A DNA stretch of 40,878 nucleotides from CAWHMN01 sp051001135 (lineage in GTDB: Bacteria; Acidobacteriota; Terriglobia; Terriglobales; Acidobacteriaceae): positions 1 to 40,878 of the forward strand of contig JBPCNO010000018.1 of assembly GCA_051001135.1 (NCBI GenBank), read 5' to 3'. Each line of letters begins with the position of its first letter. Within the stretch, counting starts at the first letter, position 1. Made by a program: the position numbers and the translations under genes. Of this stretch, positions 8,841-15,183 are shown one piece after another. The notes beneath the pieces were generated by a model, which ran no database searches, was not told the DNA's origin, and was given only the letters and a program-made list of their open reading frames with translations.

Positions 8841-9758
8841 ATGATTTTCCGCCTGATCGTGTTCTTCAGTCTGCTGGCCGGAGTAACAAGCGAGCGAGCG
8901 CTGGTAGCGGAGGTCCCATCCGAGCCGTGCAAAAGCACAGTCACCGGAATGCTGGAGACGGTTCCGCTTGAAAGCAGGGTATACGGCGACAAGCGTCTTC
9001 TTCGCGTTTGGCTGCCCAGTGGCTACTCCAGTTCGACGACGTTCACAAAGCGGTACCCTGTGCTTTACCTCTTCGATGGGCAATTCCTTTTTGACCGCTG
9101 TACTTCTCAGCCATTTCCAGATGAGTGGCACGTCGATGAGACCCTGACGGATTTGATCGCGAAGAGAGCCGTCCACCCGTTGATCGTTGTCGGGATCGAC
9201 AACTCTGGCCCAGGCCATCGCGAGGAAGAATACTCGAGATACGGCGCGATGGCAGACGCACCGCAAAAGCTATCGGCGTTTATGACGAGAGAGGTCCTGC
9301 CGCTGATCGACGCACGGTATCGAACGATTGCCGACCGCACGCACCGGGGCGTAGGTGGTTCGTCGCTGGGTTCATTAGCCGCGTTATCTCTTCTGCTGGA
9401 TCAGCCAGATACCTTCGGCCTTGGACTGCTTGAGAGCACTTCGTTGCAGGTTGGAAATGGCAGAATGCTGCATGACACCACGACCATAGTGCAGGGACCG
9501 CTGCGTGTCTCCATCGGCGTGGGTACAACAGAAGTTCCTCCGGCTGAAGCTGCTGCCCACGGGTTTCCCGACTTCGACTATGCCTTCGTCGCAATGAGTC
9601 GGACGCTTGCTGAGAACATGAAAAAGAGCTTGATGAACCATCCAGAGGTAAAGCTGACTGTCGAGCCGGGTGGCCAGCACCAGCCCAGGTATTGGGGCGA
9701 ACGCTTCGGACCTGCGGTCAGCTTCCTCTTCCCGCCAGAGCCAGATGCGACGAAGTAG
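8841..9758 (+). CDS. Secreted alpha/beta-hydrolase esterase (putative esterase D / enterobactin-esterase family)
   Basis: About 305 residues beginning with a signal peptide (MIFRLIVFFSLLAGVTSERA). The hydrolase domain begins near LESRVYGDKRLLRVWLP, followed by YPVLYLFDGQFLF, typical of the PF00756 putative-esterase family. The nucleophile elbow is GSSLG within GVGGSSLGSLAAL, and the probable catalytic His is in GGQHQPRYW close to the C-terminus. I chose ATG 8841 (TGAGG ~7 bases upstream) since the signal peptide begins there; the open frame upstream overlaps the opposite VOC gene. Family members cleave siderophore esters, S-formylglutathione or carbohydrate esters; the substrate cannot be assigned. 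Confidence 0.82.
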   Translation: MIFRLIVFFSLLAGVTSERALVAEVPSEPCKSTVTGMLETVPLESRVYGDKRLLRVWLPSGYSSSTTFTKRYPVLYLFDGQFLFDRCTSQPFPDEWHVDETLTDLIAKRAVHPLIVVGIDNSGPGHREEEYSRYGAMADAPQKLSAFMTREVLPLIDARYRTIADRTHRGVGGSSLGSLAALSLLLDQPDTFGLGLLESTSLQVGNGRMLHDTTTIVQGPLRVSIGVGTTEVPPAEAAAHGFPDFDYAFVAMSRTLAENMKKSLMNHPEVKLTVEPGGQHQPRYWGERFGPAVSFLFPPEPDATK

Positions 9759-9902
9759 CGACACATCCTGCGCAGAACTCATCTGGATTAGGGTAACTAC
9801 CTATAAACGCGCCTGTGGGACCTTGCCTAGCGTCAGTTCCCAAATTGTCGGCAACTCGGAAGCCTGACAGAGATGAGTATCGGCCAGACATAGCGTTCTG
9901 TA

Positions 9903-10161
9903 ACAGTCTCGCTCCGAGGCACAGCGCTTGTATGAGGGGCCGATCGCGTTCCCTTTTCCACTTTTCTTCTCCGGCATCGCGGATATCTGCGAGTGGCATG
10001 ACGACCACGAGCAATGCTTCCGGATCGAAGTAAGCGCGGCCAACCGGACCTGGGGGAAGCTCTTCGGGTATACGGGACGATTCAAAGTGCAGTCGAAGCC
10101 CATCACTCCGGAGACGATCCCGTCGAGCATTCTTCCTCGGCGAGTGGAGGGTCGAACGTAA
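9903..10161 (+). pseudogene. Decayed remnant of a DUF4166-type protein (C-terminal part)
   Basis: The open stretch after the in-frame TAA at 9900 encodes RSEAQRLYEGPIAFPFPLFF, then SGIADICEWHDDHEQCFRIE and a WGKLFGYTGRF segment, ending on a proline/arginine-rich tail. This matches from memory the last third of DUF4166 proteins (~200 residues), where an FSGxADVCEWYDD motif is followed by WGPLFGYxGxF. The N-terminal two thirds are absent and a neighbouring frame (DIAFCNSL, ending ~9910) looks like the preceding piece, implying at least one frameshift plus a stop. No start codon with a ribosome site is evident. I regard it as a dead gene fragment. Confidence 0.55.
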
Positions 10162-10334
10162 GTGCCCGGGCCTCTCGTAGCAATCGCAATCGCCCCCGGA
10201 CGCAAATCCCTTGCCAGGGTCATGTGACCGTCGTCACTTTGCGCGTGGCGTAGCTTCAATCGCAATTCGCTAGACTGGAAATAGGGCCTCCTCCGCCCGC
10301 GTCCTCCGCTGGAGTTGCGAAGCTAAGGAGTTTC

Positions 10335-10433
10335 GCCTAAGCCCTTTGTTTGCAGGAATTTGCCCGTAACTCTTTAAGATGGAGGAATTTGCGCGGATTG
10401 CCCTAGCCTAAGTCCTTTGGCAAGAGGAATTTA
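10335..10433 (+). repeat. Short degenerate direct repeats with AGGAATTT core
   Basis: Two units begin GCCTAAG[CT]CCTTTG and end AGGAATTT (10335-10362 and 10406-10433), with a third partial unit (CTCTTTAAGATGGAGGAATTTG) between them. They lie downstream of the convergently read end of rapZ, followed by a G-rich run. Similar CTAAGTCCTTTG elements are remembered from other acidobacterial intergenic regions; the function is unknown. Confidence 0.5.
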
Positions 10434-10510
10434 GAGCATTCATACCAGGGGGGTAGGGGGTGAGCCGGCCATACCGCGACCGGGCAGGTAAGATCACTTG
10501 GGCTGTCGCC

Positions 10511-11476
10511 TCACACCGGCATGTCGCGATGCGCCGTCTTGACGCGATAGCCCTTCTTCGCCAGCCGCTTGCGTATCTCTTCGGCGATCGAGACGGAGCG
10601 GTGCTGGCCGCCGGTGCAGCCGAAGGCCACCGTCAGGTAGCTCTTGCCTTCCTGTATGTAATGCGGCAGCAGAAAGAGCAGCAGCTCTGTCGTCTTGTCC
10701 AGGAACTCCGTTGTCTGGGGAAACTTCAGCACGTAGCGGGCGACCTTGGGGTCTTTCCCGGTGAGCGGGCGGAACTCCGGAATGAAGTGCGGATTCGGCA
10801 AGAATCGCACGTCGAAGACCAGGTCGGCTTCGAGCGGTACGCCGTTCTTGTAGCCGAAGCTGGTGGACGAGATCAGCAGGTTCTTGGCGCCGGCCTCGTC
10901 GCGTTCAAATTTACTGAGAATGAATGCGCGCAGCTCGTGCACGTTGTGCCGCGAGGTATCGATGGTCTCATCGGCTACGTTGCGGATCGGCTCCAGCAGT
11001 TTGCGCTCCGCATCGATCGAAGCGACGACGCTGTCCGCCCGGCCGAGCGGGTGTGGACGACGGGTCTCGGAGAATCGCCGCAGCAGCACGGCGTCGGAAG
11101 CCTCCAGAAAGACGACCGTCGTCGGCAGCACCTTGCGTACTTCACGCAGCATCTCGGGGAACCGGTCGAGGCGCTGGCCTTCGCGTACATCGACCACCAT
11201 GGCGGCGCGGGCGATCTCCCCCGATTGCCGCACCAGATCCGCGAAGGAAGGAACCAGCTCCAGCGGCAGATTGTCGACCGAATAAAATCCCAGGTCTTCA
11301 AACGCTTTCAGCGCCGAGGCCTTGCCCGACCCGGAGAGGCCGGTGACGATGACCAGCTCGCGCCGCGCATCGACCACTGCGGGCAGGACGGCCGCCATGC
11401 CCTTTCGCTTGATCTTTTTTTTCGCCTGCTTGTTCGCCGTCTGCCTCTTGGCTGGGGGAGCAGCATTGGGGGTCAT
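10511..11476 (-). CDS. rapZ: RapZ-type nucleotide-binding protein (RNase adapter family)
   Basis: About 321 residues. A Lys-rich N-terminal tail of ~30 residues precedes a P-loop domain (VTGLSGSGKASALKAFEDLG, then FYSVDNLP). The residue after the P-loop Lys is Ala rather than Ser/Thr. The C-terminal domain carries DVRFLPNPHF and GCTGGQHRSVSIAEE, the signature of RapZ, which in E. coli binds GlcN6P and directs RNase E to GlmZ sRNA; in other phyla its role is less clear. I chose ATG 11476 (AGGA seven bases upstream) over the TTG at 11482. It is the last gene of the lptCA-lptB-rpoN-hpf-rapZ block, 138 bp after hpf. Confidence 0.92.
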   Translation of the reverse strand: MTPNAAPPAKRQTANKQAKKKIKRKGMAAVLPAVVDARRELVIVTGLSGSGKASALKAFEDLGFYSVDNLPLELVPSFADLVRQSGEIARAAMVVDVREGQRLDRFPEMLREVRKVLPTTVVFLEASDAVLLRRFSETRRPHPLGRADSVVASIDAERKLLEPIRNVADETIDTSRHNVHELRAFILSKFERDEAGAKNLLISSTSFGYKNGVPLEADLVFDVRFLPNPHFIPEFRPLTGKDPKVARYVLKFPQTTEFLDKTTELLLFLLPHYIQEGKSYLTVAFGCTGGQHRSVSIAEEIRKRLAKKGYRVKTAHRDMPV

Positions 11477-11614
11477 GGCCAAATCCTAGCATTCGACAGA
11501 AGCGGAGCGGATACCACCCTCGGCGCAGCTTCGATTTCGCGCGTGGCGCACCGCCACCGTTTCTGTCTCTCAGGTCTTTGCTGCCTCTACCATGGAACGG
11601 CTCTCACCTATGCA

Positions 11615-12277
11615 CTAGACCGCGGAGGCCTCGATCAGCTCCATGGTGCCATCCCGCTTGCGATGCAGAACGTTGACAGCGCCCGCGCCGGTGCGGAAGA
11701 CAAACACGTCCCGGTCGCGAAACTCTGCCTCTTTGACCGCCTCTTCGAGCGTCATCGGTCGCGTGGCCACGGAGCCCGCGGAGTGCACCACGTGCGGTTC
11801 TGCGATGTGGGCCTTCTCCGCCGGAGAATGCACCACGACCGGTACGGCGCCATTCTTCTTGGCCGTCCCGTTAGCCGTCTTCACCGGCGGCATTAACGGA
11901 GGCGCTTCTTCCACTTTGGGAGCAACGGCGTTGCTGCGAGGGCGCGCTAGTTGCGCAACCACCGGCGCCTTGTCCTCCTTGGGCTGCCGATACTTCTCGA
12001 TCTTCTTGTCCTTGTGGCGGATCGCCTGCGTCTCCGCCTTGGCCAGCGCATCGCGTAGCGCCGTCTCCATATTTGGAGATTCAGACAGCCCTACCAGGCT
12101 GTGGTGCTTGCATTTGACGGTCACATCAGCCGTCTGCCGATACTTCTCCGCAGTCAGGACCAGATGTGCGCTGCAGTTCTCACCTGTAACTTTGCCAATC
12201 CGAGCCAGACCTTCTTCCGCGATCTGCTTGAGCGCGGGGGTGATGGCTACCTGTCTTCCGGTGTACTCCACCTGCAT
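11615..12277 (-). CDS. hpf: Long-form ribosome hibernation promoting factor (HPF/RaiA)
   Basis: About 220 residues. The N-terminal ~100 residues form the S30AE domain (MQVEYTGRQVAITPALKQIA, then TAEKYRQTADVTVKCKHH), which binds the 30S decoding region. A Pro/Ala-rich linker (residues ~108-155) leads to the C-terminal dimerisation domain (RPMTLEEAVKEAEFRDRDVF, VFRTGAGAVNVLHRKRDG), so this is the long form that makes 100S ribosome dimers unaided. AGGAGG precedes the ATG by seven bases. Its place right after rpoN matches the E. coli rpoN-hpf-ptsN-rapZ order, though ptsN is missing here. Confidence 0.93.
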   Translation of the reverse strand: MQVEYTGRQVAITPALKQIAEEGLARIGKVTGENCSAHLVLTAEKYRQTADVTVKCKHHSLVGLSESPNMETALRDALAKAETQAIRHKDKKIEKYRQPKEDKAPVVAQLARPRSNAVAPKVEEAPPLMPPVKTANGTAKKNGAVPVVVHSPAEKAHIAEPHVVHSAGSVATRPMTLEEAVKEAEFRDRDVFVFRTGAGAVNVLHRKRDGTMELIEASAV

Positions 12278-12362
12278 AGGAGCTCCTCCTGATAGGAAAG
12301 ATGCACTTCAGTAGCGAGAGGACCATCCTACCCCTAGATCCCGTTTCCTGCTGAGAGAAGGA

Positions 12363-14210
12363 TTATCCGCGCACGCGCCGCTGATGGGTGCTCGGAATGC
12401 GCAGATCCTCGCGATATTTCGCCACCGTTCGCCGTGTCACCTGGATACCCTGATCCTGCAACATACTCGCGATCAGGTCGTCAGTGAGCGGCTTCCTGGG
12501 GTTTTCGTCCTCGATCAGCTTCTTCACCTTCCGCTTGAGCAGCAGCAGCGGCGTGCCGGCGCCCTCCGGCCCGTTCACCCCTTCGGAGAAGAAGAAGCGC
12601 AGTTCGTACACCCCCTGGGGCGTATGTACGTATTTGTTGGAGACGGCGCGGCTCACCGTCGATGGATGCACGCCGATCTCTTCCGCCACGTCCTTGATCA
12701 TCATCGGCTTCAGCGCTTCGACGCCCGATTCCAGAAACTCCGGCTGTCGCCGGATGATCGCCTCGCAGGTACGCAGGATGGTGCTCTTGCGTTGTTCGAT
12801 ATTGCGCATGAGCTGGAGCGCGGAGCGATAGCGCTCCTTCACGTACTCCTTCACCTCCCGCTCCGTATCGCCCTGGGTCAGCAGCTTGCGGTATCCCTGG
12901 TTCAGGCGCAGCGTGGGCAGGTCTTCCTCGTTCATGACCACCACGAACTCGTCGCCTCGCTTCACGAACACGACATCCGGTTCGATCAGCCGGGCGTCCA
13001 CGCGGTTGTACCGCTGTCCCGGCCGCGGGTCCAGGCTGCGGATCAGGTCCACCGCCTGCTGCGTCATCTCCGCCGGCTTTCCGAGTGCGCGATTGATCTC
13101 GCTCAGATCGCGCTTCAGCAGCAGGGATAAGCACTCGTGCACAATACGGCGCGCGTTGCGAAAGACCTCCAGCCTGGCCGCCATCTGCGGGTTAGCCCGC
13201 AGGATCGCAGCGGCGGCAACTTCGGCGGCAGCCGGGCCGCCCTGCTCCTCCGCAGCTCTCTCCGGTACTTCCGCATGTATCCCATTGGGCCGATCCGCCA
13301 CGGTCGCTGAAGTGATTTCCGGCGCAATCGTGAACGGATGATTTTCAGGATGCTCGGTCGCGTGAGTCGGGTGCATCGTCTCGTGATTGGCCGAAGTGCG
13401 TGCGGGCGGCCGCATCCGGACATGCCGCTCTTCCGGCTCTCGATCCGCTTTCTCCGCCTCGCTGTCCCTTGATGACGCTCCCCGCTCTGGATTGGAAAAG
13501 AGCAGCCCGAATTCACGTTCCTGCTGATCGAGCTGGGCGGTCAGGCACTCACGAAGGTCCCGCGTTGCCACACCGCAAGGGTCGAAACCCTGTACCACGC
13601 GCAAAGCTGCTGCCAGCAGGTGGCTGGAGGCCTCTCCATCGAGAGCGCCATTCCCATGGCCTCGCACCGCCTCGCGCCGGTATCCGTCCAGAAGCTCTTC
13701 ATCGGTCGCGGCCAGATAGCCATCTTCGTCCAGGTTGCCGATGATGTATTCGGCGGCGTCGCGCAGCCACAGATCAATGCTGAGAGAGCCCAACTGCCAC
13801 ATCAAGTGATCGGTGAGGGTATCCGGCTGGGATAGAAAATTCTCAAACGAAGGCTTATCGGTGAGTTCGAAGCAGTTCGGAGTGCGGAATCCGGGATCCA
13901 GATAGTCCTGGAAGTAGGAACCGAAATCAATTTCGTCGAACGGATCACGCTCTTCGCGGGGCGTCTCCGCCACCGCTACGATCTCTTCGGCCGACCGCTC
14001 CCGGTCCGCTTCCCGCCCTGCCATCTCGTCCAGCAGAGGAACGCTCTCCTCCACCTCTTCGAGCACCGGGTTTTCCACGATCTCCGCGTTGATCATCTCC
14101 TTCAACTCCAGCTTGTTCAGCGCCAGAACGCTGACCATCTGCATGAGCCCCGGCGTCAGTATCTGCCGCTGAGAGACTTTGAGGCTCAATTTTGGTTGAA
14201 GAAGCGCCAT
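12363..14210 (-). CDS. rpoN: RNA polymerase sigma-54 factor
   Basis: 615 residues, clearly longer than the usual ~480. Region I is Gln/Leu-rich at the N-terminus (QPKLSLKVSQRQILTPGL). The core-binding region spans the EEL/Asp-rich part to ~residue 230. The C-terminal DNA-binding part includes the HTH (VHPSTVSRAVSNKYV) and the RpoN box (TRRTVAKYRED) ending in RVRG. Between residues ~240 and 335 lies an extra low-complexity segment rich in Glu/His/Ala, which accounts for the added length. It is transcribed with lptCA and lptB upstream and hpf downstream. Sigma-54 reads -24/-12 promoters and needs AAA+ activators, none of which is in this window. Confidence 0.95.
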   Translation of the reverse strand: MALLQPKLSLKVSQRQILTPGLMQMVSVLALNKLELKEMINAEIVENPVLEEVEESVPLLDEMAGREADRERSAEEIVAVAETPREERDPFDEIDFGSYFQDYLDPGFRTPNCFELTDKPSFENFLSQPDTLTDHLMWQLGSLSIDLWLRDAAEYIIGNLDEDGYLAATDEELLDGYRREAVRGHGNGALDGEASSHLLAAALRVVQGFDPCGVATRDLRECLTAQLDQQEREFGLLFSNPERGASSRDSEAEKADREPEERHVRMRPPARTSANHETMHPTHATEHPENHPFTIAPEITSATVADRPNGIHAEVPERAAEEQGGPAAAEVAAAAILRANPQMAARLEVFRNARRIVHECLSLLLKRDLSEINRALGKPAEMTQQAVDLIRSLDPRPGQRYNRVDARLIEPDVVFVKRGDEFVVVMNEEDLPTLRLNQGYRKLLTQGDTEREVKEYVKERYRSALQLMRNIEQRKSTILRTCEAIIRRQPEFLESGVEALKPMMIKDVAEEIGVHPSTVSRAVSNKYVHTPQGVYELRFFFSEGVNGPEGAGTPLLLLKRKVKKLIEDENPRKPLTDDLIASMLQDQGIQVTRRTVAKYREDLRIPSTHQRRVRG

Positions 14211-14434
14211 CGATACCTGCTACTGAATTCGAACGAAGACCGGAGCTAGACCGCTTTTCTTGATAGCCGGCGAACGGATGTAAGGTACCCTTCGCACGGT
14301 CATACACTCGGAACTCATCCCAGTGTACAAGCGCCCGTGCAAGGGTGGCACGGGGAAAATCTACCGGCGCTGACCACGGTAACACTCGCGTAATGAGGAG
14401 AGTTCCGACACCTCTTTTCACCTGCCAACAAGTG
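14211..14434. other. 224-bp gap inside the lpt-rpoN block
   Basis: The spacing between lptB and rpoN is unusually long for this operon, so rpoN may have its own promoter here. No obvious hairpin plus U run was seen. The sequence is less GC-rich near 14391-14430. Confidence 0.35.
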
Positions 14435-15163
14435 TTAATGCAGGGAGAAGCCTTCTCCCAAATAGACCCGCCGTACCTCCGGGTCGCGCCCCAGCGCCTC
14501 CGGCGTGCCGGTGCGGAAGATCCGGCCCTCATTGATGATGTAGGCGCGGTCGGTCACCGAAAGCGTCTCCCGCACATTGTGGTCGGTGATCAGGACGCCA
14601 ATACCGCTCGCCTTCAAATCGAAGATGATCTCCTGCAGATCCAGTACAGCGATGGGATCGATGCCGGAAAACGGCTCGTCCAGCAGGATGAAAGACGGCT
14701 GGATGCATAGGCAGCGGGCGATCTCTACCCGGCGCCGCTCCCCCCCGGAGAGGGCGTACCCGCGGCTCTTGCGGATGTGACCCAGATTCAACTGATCGAT
14801 CAACTTTTCCGTGCGCGACCGCCGCATCTCCCACGAGATCGACTGCGCTTCGAGCACCGCCAGTATGTTCTCTTCCACTGTCAGTTTGCGAAACACAGAA
14901 GGCTCCTGGGGCAGGTAGCTGATGCCATAGCGCCGGGCGCGCAGGTACATGGGCACGCGCGAGATGTCGGTGTCATCGACCAGTACCCGCCCGGCGTCGG
15001 GAGCGATCAGCCCCACGATCATGTAAAAGCTGGTCGTCTTGCCCGCGCCATTCGGGCCCAGCAGTCCCACCACCTCGCCTTGCGATATCTGCAGGCTGAC
15101 GCCGCGTACCACCTGCCGCCCCTTGTAGGACTTAGCGATCTCATCGGTAAACAGCGTTTGCAA
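14435..15163 (-). CDS. lptB: LPS export ABC transporter ATP-binding protein LptB
   Basis: 242 residues, a complete ABC ATPase: Walker A GPNGAGKTT, Q-loop in SYLPQEPSVF, signature LSGGERRRVEIARCL, Walker B FILLDEPFSGIDP, and H-loop TDH. This close match to LptB powers extraction of lipopolysaccharide from the inner membrane with LptF/LptG (not in this window) and the LptC/LptA bridge encoded just upstream. The start is TTG at 15163 (AGAGGT four bases before), 20 nt after the lptCA stop, so the two are surely cotranscribed. Spacing to rpoN downstream is 224 bp. Confidence 0.94.
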   Translation of the reverse strand: MQTLFTDEIAKSYKGRQVVRGVSLQISQGEVVGLLGPNGAGKTTSFYMIVGLIAPDAGRVLVDDTDISRVPMYLRARRYGISYLPQEPSVFRKLTVEENILAVLEAQSISWEMRRSRTEKLIDQLNLGHIRKSRGYALSGGERRRVEIARCLCIQPSFILLDEPFSGIDPIAVLDLQEIIFDLKASGIGVLITDHNVRETLSVTDRAYIINEGRIFRTGTPEALGRDPEVRRVYLGEGFSLH

Positions 15164-15183
15164 TGGACCTCTGGCAGGCGCGC

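Larger units (their letters stand above)
9759..10510. other. Gene-poor 750-bp region between esterase and rapZ
   Basis: Apart from the DUF4166 remnant this stretch holds no convincing gene. The open frame on the minus strand at 9801-10265 overlaps the remnant antisense and resembles no family. The right part carries the repeat cluster at 10335-10432 and ends in a G-rich run (10446-10461) just beyond the 3' end of rapZ. Confidence 0.5.

Noticed and set aside
9801..10265. Minus-strand 154-codon open frame in the gap before rapZ
   Set aside because: No family match, crosses the DUF4166 remnant antisense, and no ribosome site.
10460..11896. Plus-strand open frame of 478 codons across rapZ and hpf
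   Set aside because: Antisense shadow of two well-supported minus-strand genes; no recognisable family.
14346..14370. TGGCACGGGGAAAATCT resembling a sigma-54 -24 box before rpoN
   Set aside because: The -12 element (TTGC at the correct spacing) is absent, and it is in the wrong orientation for rpoN.
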